DNA from: Burkholderiales bacterium
GTDB taxonomy: Bacteria; Pseudomonadota; Gammaproteobacteria; Burkholderiales; Usitatibacteraceae
DNA: 64,000 nt
Assembly (NCBI GenBank): GCA_019634955.1
Contig: JAHCAK010000003.1
Coordinates: 1-64,000 of the forward strand
Direction: 5' to 3'
Below are positions 9,294 through 17,919 of the stretch, piece by piece; position 1 is the stretch's first letter, and the number at the start of each line of letters is the position of its first letter. The notes beneath the pieces are model-generated. The model made no database searches, was not told where the DNA came from, and worked only from the letters and a program-made list of their open reading frames with translations. The position numbers were made by a program, and so were the translations under genes.

Positions 9294-11138
9294 CTAGGCG
9301 CCGCCTGGGGCCGAGCGGCGCGCCGCCACCCACTGCATCGCGCCGACCCCCAGCAGCAGCGCGAGCCCGACCGAGTCGGTGACGATCCCGGGCTTGATGA
9401 GCAGGATCGCGCCCGTGGCGAGCGCCAGCCGCTGCCACAGGGCGAGCGGCGCGAGGAGGTAGCCGTAGAGCGCGGCGGCGAGGCACATCACCCCCACCGT
9501 CGCCGTCGCGGCCGCCAGCGCGATGGTCTGCCACTCGCCGATGGCCAGCAGCGCCGGCTCGAAGACGAACATGAAGGGCACGATGAAGCCCGCCGCGGCG
9601 ATGCGCACCGACTCGAACCCGGCGCGCCACATGTTCGCCTTCGCGAGCGCCGCCGCCGCGAAGACGGCGAGCGCCACCGGCGGGGTGATCGCCGAGAGCA
9701 CGGCGAAGTAGAGCGCGAACATGTGCGCGGCGGGCGTGACCACCCCCAGCTTGATGAGCGCCGGCACGAGGAGCGACACCATCACGATGTAGGCGGGCGT
9801 GGTGGGCATCCCCATGCCGAGCACGATCCCTGCGACCGCCGTGAGGACGAGCGCGAGGATGAGGCTGTTCTGCGCCAGCGCGATCACGATCTGGGTAAAG
9901 GTGATGCCCAGACCCGTGAGCGAGATGACGCCGATCACGATGCCGGCGCAGGCGCAGGCCATGGCCACGGCGAGCGCGTCGCGCGCGCCGCCCTCGAGGG
10001 CCTCCACCACCGTGCGCCAGGTGATGCCGGCCCGCGTGCTGGCGCGCATGAGGGCGATGGGGAGCGTCGCGATCGTGCCCACGAGAGCGCACAGCGGCGC
10101 GCTGTAGCTCATGCCCATGCCCGCCAGCACCAGCAGGATCGGGATGAAGAGGTGGCCGCGCTCGCGCATGACCTGCCCCAGGCGCGGCAGCTCCGAGCGC
10201 GGCACGCCCTTCAGGCCCACGCGCTTCGCCTCGAAGTGCACGGCGAAGAAGAGCGCCACGTAGAAGAGCAGCGCCGGGATCCAGGCCCAGACCGTCACCT
10301 GGAAGTAGCTCACCGCGAGGTACTCGGCCATCACGAAGGCCGCCGCCCCCATGATGGGCGGCATGATCTGCCCGCCCGTCGAGGCGCTCGCCTCCACGGC
10401 CGCGGCGAAGGGCGGGCGGAAGCCCGTCTTCTTCATGAGGGGGATGGTGATGGGGCCGTCGACCATCACGTTGGCAACCGCGCTTCCCGAGATCGTCCCG
10501 AAGAGGCTCGAGCTCACGATGGAGACCTTGCCCGGCCCGCCCGCGGTGTGCCCGGTGAGGGAGAGCGCGAAGTCCATGAAGAGCCGGCCCGTGCCGCTCC
10601 GCTCCATGAAGGCGCCGAAGAGCACGAAGACGATCACGTACGAGGCCGAGACGCCCAGCGTCGAGCCGAAGATGCCGTCGGTCGAGAGGTACATCTGCTC
10701 GAGCAGCACCTGCATCTTGATGCCGGACCCGAACACCGCGTAGGCGAGGAAGGCGAGCGCCGTGAGCGGCAGCGCCCAGCCGATCACGCGCCGGGTCGCG
10801 TCGAGCACCAGCACCACCGTCACCACCGCCATCGCCTTGTCCCAGGCGGTGAGGTCGTCGATGTAGATGATGCGGTTCACGATGTACTGGTAGTTCGCGA
10901 AGATGTAGCCGATCGCGACCGCCGAGAGGGCGACGAGGGCGAGGTCCAGCCAGAGCAGGCGCCGGGGTCCCTCGCGGCCCCCGGCAGGGTAGAGCAGGAA
11001 GACGAGCACGAGCGCGAAGAGCAGGTGCGTGCCCCGGAAGATCATCGCCTCCGGCGGCGGCGATGCCGAGAACCACATGTGGTAGAGCGACATCGCGATC
11101 GCGATGCCGCCCGCCGCCCAGCGGATGGCCCTGCCCAT
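9294..11138 (-). CDS. TRAP transporter fused permease (TAXI type)
   Basis: This 614-aa membrane protein fuses the small (DctQ-like) and large (DctM-like) permease parts of a TRAP transporter, as is usual for TAXI systems. It is strongly hydrophobic throughout. It has the SGSAVANVMVDGPIT segment (about 210-224) and the GMGMPTTPAYI motif (about 447-457) typical of fused TRAP permeases. It would import an organic acid or amino acid using an ion gradient. It lies 25 bases after its binding-protein gene. The substrate cannot be read from sequence. Confidence 0.93.
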   Translation of the reverse strand: MGRAIRWAAGGIAIAMSLYHMWFSASPPPEAMIFRGTHLLFALVLVFLLYPAGGREGPRRLLWLDLALVALSAVAIGYIFANYQYIVNRIIYIDDLTAWDKAMAVVTVVLVLDATRRVIGWALPLTALAFLAYAVFGSGIKMQVLLEQMYLSTDGIFGSTLGVSASYVIVFVLFGAFMERSGTGRLFMDFALSLTGHTAGGPGKVSIVSSSLFGTISGSAVANVMVDGPITIPLMKKTGFRPPFAAAVEASASTGGQIMPPIMGAAAFVMAEYLAVSYFQVTVWAWIPALLFYVALFFAVHFEAKRVGLKGVPRSELPRLGQVMRERGHLFIPILLVLAGMGMSYSAPLCALVGTIATLPIALMRASTRAGITWRTVVEALEGGARDALAVAMACACAGIVIGVISLTGLGITFTQIVIALAQNSLILALVLTAVAGIVLGMGMPTTPAYIVMVSLLVPALIKLGVVTPAAHMFALYFAVLSAITPPVALAVFAAAALAKANMWRAGFESVRIAAAGFIVPFMFVFEPALLAIGEWQTIALAAATATVGVMCLAAALYGYLLAPLALWQRLALATGAILLIKPGIVTDSVGLALLLGVGAMQWVAARRSAPGGA

Positions 11139-11163
11139 GGCCGCGCGCGCGCCCGGCGCGGGG

Positions 11164-12102
11164 CTACATCGCGCCGACTTCCTTGTAGAACTTCACCGCG
11201 CCGGGGTGGAAGGGCACGCCGATGTCCTCCGCCATCGCCTTCGGCGTGAGGCTCGCCATGGCCTTGTTGATGGCCGCCATGTCGGGGACGTTGGCGGCCA
11301 TCGCCTTGGCCATCTGGTAGACCGTGTTCTCGGGCAGGCTGCACGAGACCACGAGGTGCGCCGAGTACACGATCGCGGGCACGTCCTGGTCCTGCTTCGG
11401 ATAGGTGCCCCCCTTGATGGCGCCCTTCGTGTAGCCGGGGTTCATCTTGCGCATCGCCGCCACGATCTCGTCGGTCACCGGCACCATCTTGATGTCGCGC
11501 CCGGCAGCCACGTCCATGATCGAGGAGGCCGGGATCGTCGTGCCCAGGGTGAAGACCTGCGCGTGGCCGTCCTTCAGCAGCGCCGCGGCGTCGGTGTAGC
11601 TGTTCACGAAGCTCACCTTGGCGCTCTGGTAGGAGAGGCCCACGGCCTGCAGGATCTGCTGCGAGATGAGTTCGGCCGTGTTGCCCTTGGGCTGCACGGC
11701 GATCGACTTGCCCTTGAGGTCGGCGATGGAATTGATGCCGCTGCCGGCCAGCGCCACCACCTGGAAGTACTGCGGGTAGAGGTTCGCGAGCTGGCAGGCC
11801 TTCTCGACCTTCTTCGGGAAGGGCGCGCGGCCGTGCACCCCGTCCACCGAGGTGATGCTGTTGCCGAAGCCGACGTCGGCCTTGCCCTCGTCCACGCCGC
11901 GGACGTTGGCGATGCCGGCGCCCGGCATGGTCTGCACCTGCAGGCCGGGAATGGCCTTCTCCCACATGTTCTTGAGCGCGCCGCCGAGCGGCACCCACAC
12001 GCCGCCCTGCGGGCCGGTCATGAGGCGGATGGTCTGCGCCTGCGCGGCGCCGGCGGCGAGGGCCGCGGCGACGGCCACGGCAAGGGACAGCTTGCGGGTC
12101 AT
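11164..12102 (-). CDS. TAXI-family TRAP transporter substrate-binding protein
   Basis: This 312-aa exported protein has a signal peptide ending AAQAQ near residue 23. The mature part carries the TAXI signature region (RLMTGPQGGVWVPLGGAL, near 26-43) and the DVGFGNSIT segment. It binds a substrate in the periplasm for the fused permease encoded next. The ATG is preceded by GGAG. Glutamate/glutamine-like or dicarboxylate substrates are known for the family; none can be assigned here. Confidence 0.93.
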   Translation of the reverse strand: MTRKLSLAVAVAAALAAGAAQAQTIRLMTGPQGGVWVPLGGALKNMWEKAIPGLQVQTMPGAGIANVRGVDEGKADVGFGNSITSVDGVHGRAPFPKKVEKACQLANLYPQYFQVVALAGSGINSIADLKGKSIAVQPKGNTAELISQQILQAVGLSYQSAKVSFVNSYTDAAALLKDGHAQVFTLGTTIPASSIMDVAAGRDIKMVPVTDEIVAAMRKMNPGYTKGAIKGGTYPKQDQDVPAIVYSAHLVVSCSLPENTVYQMAKAMAANVPDMAAINKAMASLTPKAMAEDIGVPFHPGAVKFYKEVGAM

Positions 12103-12213
12103 GGGATCTCCTCCGGTTGTCGGTTGGCCGCCCCGGTTGTGCCCCGGGGCTCGCCGGCGGAGTATCGCACGGCCCCCCCGCCGCGCGCATTGCTGCGCTG
12201 CACCGAGGCCGCC

Positions 12214-13827
12214 TCAGGCGGCCGCGCCCCGCCACCGGGCGATCTCGGAGAGCAGGCCCTCGGGGCGCTCGACCACGACCTCCGGCTCGCCGTCGAGCAC
12301 GCGGCCGCCGTCGGCGTCCAGGCAGATCGTCTCGCCCTCGCGCAGCGCCGCGCCGCCGAAGGTCACGGTGCGCGCCTTCTCGTCGATGCGCAGCGCGGTG
12401 CATCCGACCAGGCACACCTTGCCCATGTGCCTCGCCACGACCGCCGCGTGGGAAGTGCGCCCGCCGCGCGCGGTGAGAACGCCCACCGAGGCGGCGATGC
12501 CGGCGATGTCCTCGGTGCTGGTGTCGGCGCGCACGAGGATGGCCGGGCGGCCGGCGGCCTTGAGCCGCTCGCAGGCGGCAGCGTCCAGCGCGATGGCGCC
12601 CACGGCGATGCCGATGCCCGCCGGCACCGCGCGGGCGAGCGCCACCTCGCCCTCCTCGGCGACTCGGCGGCGCTCGATGGCCGCGAGGTCGAGCCCGTCG
12701 AGGCGCGCGAGCGCCTGGACGGGGGTCGCGATCGCCTCGCGGACCTGCTCGACGGCGATGCGAAGCGCCGCCCACGGCGTGCGCTTGGCCGTGCGCGCCT
12801 GCAGGAGATAGAGGCGCCCGTCCTGGACGGTGAACTCGAACTCCTGCGCGTCGCCGAAGGCGCCCTCGAGCGCGTGGCGAAGCTCCTCCAGGCGCTGCGC
12901 GACCTCCGGGAGGGCGAGCGGCAGGCGCGCGGTGTCGGTGACGGCGTGGCGCCCCGAGACCACGTCCTCGCCCTGCGCGTTGAAGAGGAAGTCGAGGTAG
13001 AGGCGGTTCTCGCCCGTGGCCGGATCGCGCGTGAAGCCCACGCCGGAACCGGAGGTCCCGCCAGCGTTGCCGAAGACCATGCGCTGGACGGTGACCGCCG
13101 TGCCCATCGCGTCGTCTATGCCGTGCAGCCGCCGGTACTCGCTCGCGCGGGCCGAGCGCCACGAGTCGAGCACCGCCACCGCCGCCGCCTCGAGCTGCTC
13201 GCGCGGATCCTGCGGGAAGGGCGAGCCGACGATCTCGGCGTAGGCCTCGAGGCTCTCCGCCGCCAGCGCCGCGAGGCTCTCGAAATCCAGCTCGCGCTCG
13301 CTCCTCGCCCCCGCCTTCGCGAGCGCCGCCTCGGCCAGGGTCTCGAAAGGCGCGGGGTCGGCCCCGTGCACGACCTGCGCGTACTGCTGCACGAGGCGCC
13401 GGTAGGAGTCCCAGGCGAGGCGCGGGTTGCCCGTGAGGCGCAGGAGCCCGCGCACGGCGCGGTCGCACAGGCCGACGTTGAGCACGGTGTCCATCATGCC
13501 GGGCATCGACACCGGCGCGCCGGAGCGCACGGAGACGAGCAGCGGGCGGCGCTCGCCGCCGAAGGCGAGCCCGCAACCCTGCTCGAGGCGGCGCATCCAC
13601 TCCGCGAGCGCGTCGCGAAGCGCGCCGCGCGCGGCGCCGGGGTCGCGCTGGTGGAGCGCGCACCAGCCGGTGCCGAGCACGAAGGCCTGCGGCACCGGCA
13701 GGCCGGCCGCGGCCATGCGCTGCAGGTTGAAGGCCTTGGAGCCCATCTGCGCCGGCTCGCCCGCGGCCGGCGCCGCCTTGGCGAGCGCGATGCCGAAGAC
13801 GGGCGGCAGGCTCGCGGGGGCGTTCAC
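12214..13827 (-). CDS. PPDK-like protein lacking the PEP/pyruvate barrel
   Basis: This 537-aa protein has the nucleotide-binding half of pyruvate phosphate dikinase: MGSKAFNLQRM at 28-38, SVRSGAPVSMPGMMDT at 99-114, GGTSGSGVGFTRDP at 256-269 and LLQARTAKRT at 341-350. It also has the swivelling phosphohistidine domain with H460 in TARGGRTSHAAV. It ends about 75 residues later, without the C-terminal PEP-binding barrel found in complete enzymes of about 880 aa. The GTG start at 13827 overlaps the upstream stop (GTGA). It could phosphorylate H460 and pass phosphate to another partner. The true acceptor is unknown. Confidence 0.8.
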   Translation of the reverse strand: MNAPASLPPVFGIALAKAAPAAGEPAQMGSKAFNLQRMAAAGLPVPQAFVLGTGWCALHQRDPGAARGALRDALAEWMRRLEQGCGLAFGGERRPLLVSVRSGAPVSMPGMMDTVLNVGLCDRAVRGLLRLTGNPRLAWDSYRRLVQQYAQVVHGADPAPFETLAEAALAKAGARSERELDFESLAALAAESLEAYAEIVGSPFPQDPREQLEAAAVAVLDSWRSARASEYRRLHGIDDAMGTAVTVQRMVFGNAGGTSGSGVGFTRDPATGENRLYLDFLFNAQGEDVVSGRHAVTDTARLPLALPEVAQRLEELRHALEGAFGDAQEFEFTVQDGRLYLLQARTAKRTPWAALRIAVEQVREAIATPVQALARLDGLDLAAIERRRVAEEGEVALARAVPAGIGIAVGAIALDAAACERLKAAGRPAILVRADTSTEDIAGIAASVGVLTARGGRTSHAAVVARHMGKVCLVGCTALRIDEKARTVTFGGAALREGETICLDADGGRVLDGEPEVVVERPEGLLSEIARWRGAAA

Positions 13828-15767
13828 AGCACCACCAGCTCGCCCAGCACCGCCTCGCGCAGCTTGAGCGCGGAGTGCATGAGCGCGTCCGTCGCGGCCT
13901 CGAGGTTGCGCGCGCACTCGATGTAGCCGTAGAGGCCGCCGTAGGCGCCGGGGAGGGACGGCACGAGGGCCTTCACGGCGCGGTGCACCTCGTCGCTGCG
14001 CCGCTCGAGGGTCATGATGCGGTGCACGGCCTCGAGGAAGTCCTGGGTGTCCTCGCGGGGGCTGCCGCGGTGCAGCGTGCGCGCGGTCTCCACGGCCTTG
14101 AGGTACTCCTGCGTCCCCTCCACGGCGAGCGCCGCCAGCGGCCGCAGCGACTGGCACATCGCCTCGCCCTCCGCGCCGCGCGGCACGAGGGCCAGGTGGA
14201 AGGCCGCCTCCTCCAGCTCGTCGACGATGTCGTCGGCGGCCTCGATGAGGGCGCGGTAGGACTGGGCGCGCTCCGACTGGCGGGACTGCGCGCGCGCGGC
14301 GTTCACCAGCTCGTCGGCGCGGTGCTCCCAGGTCTTGGCGCGCTGGGCGTTCCTCGCGACCGCCTCCCCGCCCTCCTCGGAGGCGGCGCTCACGAGGGCG
14401 TCGCGCGTGCCGGCGGCGATCTCGTGGGCGAAGGCGGCGTGCTCGGCCGCGATGTCGAGCACGCTCTCCTGCGCCGAGCGGAAGTAGCTCACCAGCTCCG
14501 CGCGCACCTCGTCGCGCACCAGCCCCTCGGAGCGGCCGCCCGCCAGGCCCTGGGCGCAGGTGCGCATCACGTAGCGCATGAAGCTCACCGCCGCGCTGCG
14601 CCCCAGCACGTCGTCGAGGCGCGCGCCGAAGGAGGCGGGCGCGCGCGAGACGAACGCGAGCGAGTCGAAGATCATCTGCTCGCCGCCGGCGCGCAGGAAG
14701 GCCATGTGGCCGTGGTCGTTGTCGGCGGCCCACTTGAGGAGCTCCATCACCTCCTTCTTCGGCAGCAGCAGGCGCAGGCGTTTCCTCGCGCGGTTCCAGT
14801 CGATGAGGAAGACGAGGCGCGAGCCGAGGAAGGCGAGGTACTCCTCGAGCTCGGCGGCGCCGGCCGCGGCGTAGGTGCCGATGCACAGGTGGTAGACCCC
14901 GTCCTCCATCGTGCGGTCGGTGCGCGAGAGCGTGTCCTCCCAGTCCACGCGCCAGCGGTCGAAGAGGCCCTGGAAGAAGAGCAGCCGCTGCATGTGCACG
15001 TCGGTGTAGGTGAGCGTCACGCGCGCGCCCTCCACGTGCACCACGAGGACGTGGGCGTCGGTCGTGCCGATGTCGTTCTGGATCACCAGCCGCGCGCCCG
15101 AGCGCGTCGCGGTCGTCCCGAGCCCGGGGTGGTCGAACTTGAGGCCGGCGGTGCGGTTCACGCCGCGCATGAAGGCCGCCACCAGCGCGCGGTCGCCGGC
15201 CGCCATGCCGTAGGCGTGGGCGCCGTCGATCGTCTCCGAGGCGATGCGCGCCTGCAGGGCATTGAGCGCCTTGTGCATGTCCATGACGAGGCGGTGCACC
15301 GTGTCCTCGCCCTCGCGGCCGCCGCCGGTCAGCGCCGCGATCTGCGCCGCGGCGATGCCGTCGTCCTCGTCGCACCAGGGCGCGGCGGAGAGCCGCTCGC
15401 GGCGCGCGGCGAAGGCGGCCGCGTCCTGCCCGGCGGCCTCCAGCGGCGCGAGCATGGCGTCGACCTCGGCGTGCAGCCGCGCGCACAGGCGGTCGACCCC
15501 GGGCATGTAGTAGCGGCCCTCGCCCACGGCGGTGGCGGCGCCGGCGACCTCGTCGAAGCCGGCCGCGGCGAGCCCCGCGGCCTCGCGCTCGGCGCGCAGC
15601 TCCGGCGCCGGCCCGCCGGGATGGTCGGCGTGGCCCTGCGCCACCTGCAGAACGGTGAAGAGATACTTGGCGCGGTCGTTGGCGGCCAGCGCCTCGTTGA
15701 GGAGCGCCGGCAGCCGCAGGCCCTCCTCTCCCAGCGCTTCGACGATGCGCGACTTTTCCATGTTCAT
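13824..15767 (-). CDS. Large uncharacterised protein with PhoU-like C-terminal domain
   Basis: This 647-aa soluble protein is of unknown function. The N-terminal two thirds has no family I recognise. The last 210 or so residues resemble PhoU/DUF47 helical bundles, with acidic repeats such as WEHRADELV, EAADDIVDELEE, ERRSDEVHRAV and ARNLEAATDAL. ATG 15767 is chosen because GGGGAG lies 11 bases upstream; GTG 15776 and ATG 15761 are alternatives. It is translationally coupled to the truncated PPDK-like gene, so the two probably act together, perhaps in phosphate or phosphoryl-transfer control. Confidence 0.7.
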   Translation of the reverse strand: MNMEKSRIVEALGEEGLRLPALLNEALAANDRAKYLFTVLQVAQGHADHPGGPAPELRAEREAAGLAAAGFDEVAGAATAVGEGRYYMPGVDRLCARLHAEVDAMLAPLEAAGQDAAAFAARRERLSAAPWCDEDDGIAAAQIAALTGGGREGEDTVHRLVMDMHKALNALQARIASETIDGAHAYGMAAGDRALVAAFMRGVNRTAGLKFDHPGLGTTATRSGARLVIQNDIGTTDAHVLVVHVEGARVTLTYTDVHMQRLLFFQGLFDRWRVDWEDTLSRTDRTMEDGVYHLCIGTYAAAGAAELEEYLAFLGSRLVFLIDWNRARKRLRLLLPKKEVMELLKWAADNDHGHMAFLRAGGEQMIFDSLAFVSRAPASFGARLDDVLGRSAAVSFMRYVMRTCAQGLAGGRSEGLVRDEVRAELVSYFRSAQESVLDIAAEHAAFAHEIAAGTRDALVSAASEEGGEAVARNAQRAKTWEHRADELVNAARAQSRQSERAQSYRALIEAADDIVDELEEAAFHLALVPRGAEGEAMCQSLRPLAALAVEGTQEYLKAVETARTLHRGSPREDTQDFLEAVHRIMTLERRSDEVHRAVKALVPSLPGAYGGLYGYIECARNLEAATDALMHSALKLREAVLGELVVL

Positions 15768-15920
15768 GGCGTTCACGGCTCCCCGCCCGGAGGATGCGCC
15801 GCGAACGTGACACCCGGATGGCAAGCCCGGTGCGGGCGCCAGCCCTCATCCCTAGGCTCCTCCCGGCGGGGGCGCCCCCCCTTGCGCCCGATCAAGCACC
15901 CGACGCGATATAGTTTCGCG

Positions 15921-16733
15921 ATGGAACCCCTCAAGATCGGGATTTCGGCACGGTTGCTCTACCCCGACCCGCGCCGCTTCTTCCTGCCCACGAAGAGCGT
16001 GCAGTACCTGGAGCAGTCGGTGGCGAGCTGGGTCATGTCGGGCGAGGTGCTCGCCTTCATGGTGCCGGCGCTGAGCCTCGCCGCGCCGCACCTGCCGGCG
16101 AAGATCGCGAAGAAGGACTATGTCGACGCCCTGGACGGGCTCGTCCTGCAGGGCGGTGCCGACATCGCCCCGGAGACCTACGGGGAGAAGCCGCTCAACC
16201 CGGAGTGGTCCGGCGACGGCGTGCGCGACGGCTACGAGATCCGCCTCTTCCGCGAGTTCGTCCGCCAGGGCAAGCCGGTGTTCGGCATCTGCCGCGGCTG
16301 CCAGCTCATCAACGTGGCCCTCGGCGGCACGCTCTACCAGGACATCCAGACGCAGGTGGGCGGGGCGCTGCAGCACCGCTGCGACCAGCGCTACGAGGAC
16401 AACTTCCACGCCATGCGGCTCGCCGAGGGCGGGTGGCTCGCGCGCCTGTATCCGAAGGCGTCCGTCACCCGCATCAACACGATCCACCACCAGGCCGTGA
16501 AGACGCTGGGCCGGGACCTCGTGATCGAGGCGGTGAGCGACCCCGACGGCATCGTCGAGGCGATCCGCTGGAACGGCCCCAGCTACGTGGCGGGCGTCCA
16601 GTGGCACCCCGAGTTCATGGATCCCGCCGACGCCGAGCTCCTCGACGGCAAGCCCCTGCTCAAGTCCTTCATCGAGGCCTGCCGCCACCGCAAGAAGACC
16701 GGCAAGCCTTCCCCCGCCCTGGAGACTGACTGA
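15921..16733 (+). CDS. Class I glutamine amidotransferase / gamma-glutamyl-GABA hydrolase family protein
   Basis: This 270-aa cytosolic hydrolase is of the PuuD-like group. The nucleophile cysteine lies in GKPVFGICRGCQ (near residue 121). The catalytic His-Glu pair is in VAGVQWHPEFM (near 228). Such enzymes cleave gamma-glutamyl bonds, for example in polyamine breakdown. No other polyamine genes are nearby, so the substrate is open. A TATAGT element (15909-15914) lies seven bases before the ATG, without a clear -35. The downstream small gene overlaps its stop by one base. Confidence 0.87.
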   Translation: MEPLKIGISARLLYPDPRRFFLPTKSVQYLEQSVASWVMSGEVLAFMVPALSLAAPHLPAKIAKKDYVDALDGLVLQGGADIAPETYGEKPLNPEWSGDGVRDGYEIRLFREFVRQGKPVFGICRGCQLINVALGGTLYQDIQTQVGGALQHRCDQRYEDNFHAMRLAEGGWLARLYPKASVTRINTIHHQAVKTLGRDLVIEAVSDPDGIVEAIRWNGPSYVAGVQWHPEFMDPADAELLDGKPLLKSFIEACRHRKKTGKPSPALETD

Positions 16734-17212
16734 TGCGCCCCGCACCCGCCGCCCTCGCCCTCGCCCTCGCCTTCGCCGCCGTGCCCGCCGCCGCCTTCGA
16801 CGGCGAGCCGCCGCAGGAGGAGCGCCGCGACTACCGCGACGGCTACCGGCGCGGCTACGACGACGGGTTCGCGAGCGGCTACCGCAAGGGGCTGGAGGAC
16901 GCGCGCCGCGGCGCGGCCCCGGCCGCCCCGCCGCCTCCCCCGGCCGCGGCCCCCGTCCCGCGGCCCACCGGCCCCATCACGGTGTCGACCGCCTACTACG
17001 GCACCTCCTCGAAGAGCTGCGACGCCACCCGCTGGGTCGCGCGCCGCGCCAACGGCCGCCGCACGGCCACCATCGAGGTCTCCAACGAGATGTGCGGCGA
17101 TCCCGCGCGCGGCGACCGCAAGCAGCTCGAGGTCACCTACGTGTGCGGCAGCATCGCCAAGACCGCCTCGGGCTACGAGCACCGCTCCGTCTACCTCGAC
17201 TGCACCAACTGA
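16733..17212 (+). CDS. Exported small protein with five tandem YxxG repeats
   Basis: This 159-aa protein is of unknown function. Residues 1-21 are a signal peptide. Residues 34-53 hold five consecutive tetrapeptides: YRDG, YRRG, YDDG, FASG and YRKG. A proline/alanine-rich linker follows (about 60-80). The C-terminal domain has four cysteines (SKSCDAT, EMCGDP, TYVCGS, LDCTN) that could form two disulfides. Its ATG overlaps the preceding stop (TGATG), so it is likely co-expressed with the amidotransferase. It is probably periplasmic. Confidence 0.75.
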   Translation: MRPAPAALALALAFAAVPAAAFDGEPPQEERRDYRDGYRRGYDDGFASGYRKGLEDARRGAAPAAPPPPPAAAPVPRPTGPITVSTAYYGTSSKSCDATRWVARRANGRRTATIEVSNEMCGDPARGDRKQLEVTYVCGSIAKTASGYEHRSVYLDCTN

Positions 17213-17222
17213 CCGCCGCGCC

Positions 17223-17903
17223 GTGGAGACCGAACTCGCCACGGTGGCCACGACCGCGCTGGTGACGCTCGCGGCGCTGCTGCCGATCACCAACCCGCCG
17301 GGAAACGCGCCCATCTTCCTCGCGCTCACCGAGGGCATGGCCGAGGACGCGCGCCGCGCCATGGCCCGGCGCGTGGGCCTCGCCTGCCTGGGGCTGCTCG
17401 TCGCGGGCGCCTTCGCCGGCAAGCACGTCCTCGCCTTCTTCGACATCTCGCTGCCCGTGGTGCGCGTGGCCGGCGGGCTGCTGGTCGCGGCCACCGCGTG
17501 GCGGCTGCTCGCCGCCGAGGAGGGCGCGGGCGCCGACTCCCCCGGCGCCTCGCGGCAAACCTCGGCGCAGGCGGTGGCCGGGCGCGCGTTCTACCCCCTC
17601 GCCTTCCCGATCACCGTGGGGCCCGGCTCCATCTCGATCGCCATCACGCTCGGGGCGAGCCTGCCCAAGCGCGGCGTGCCGCTGCTCACCACCTCCCTGG
17701 GGCTGCTGCTGGGCATCTGGGCCGCCTCGCTCGCCATCTGGCTCGCCTATCGCTACGCTTCGCACATGGTGCGCGTGCTGGGGCCGTCGGGGACGGCCGT
17801 GTTCCTGCGGCTCTCCGCCTTCATCCTGCTCTGCATCGGCGTGCAGATCTGCTGGGACGGCCTGGCCGAGCTCCTCGCGCCGTGGCGCGCCGCGCCGCGG
17901 TGA
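17223..17903 (+). CDS. MarC family integral membrane protein
   Basis: This 226-aa protein has about six hydrophobic segments. It carries the family motifs LLPITNPPGNAPIFLAL (near 20-36), AFPITVGPGSISIAI (near 127-141) and a C-terminal AFILLCIGVQICWDGL helix. MarC proteins are inner-membrane proteins whose transport role is unproven; the old link to multiple antibiotic resistance is not supported. The start is GTG at 17223, ten bases after the preceding stop. Confidence 0.9.
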   Translation: METELATVATTALVTLAALLPITNPPGNAPIFLALTEGMAEDARRAMARRVGLACLGLLVAGAFAGKHVLAFFDISLPVVRVAGGLLVAATAWRLLAAEEGAGADSPGASRQTSAQAVAGRAFYPLAFPITVGPGSISIAITLGASLPKRGVPLLTTSLGLLLGIWAASLAIWLAYRYASHMVRVLGPSGTAVFLRLSAFILLCIGVQICWDGLAELLAPWRAAPR

Positions 17904-17919
17904 CGGGAGGCAACGCGCC

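Noticed and set aside
7489-11076. Very long open frame of about 1195 codons on the minus strand
   Set aside because: It covers the Na/Pi and TRAP genes in another frame and consists of low-complexity Arg/Ala/Gly/His/Glu text. Both real genes have clear family motifs.
15882-15914. Full sigma-70 promoter before the amidotransferase gene
   Set aside because: TATAGT is good, but the only TTGCGC candidate lies 21 bp upstream, outside normal spacing.
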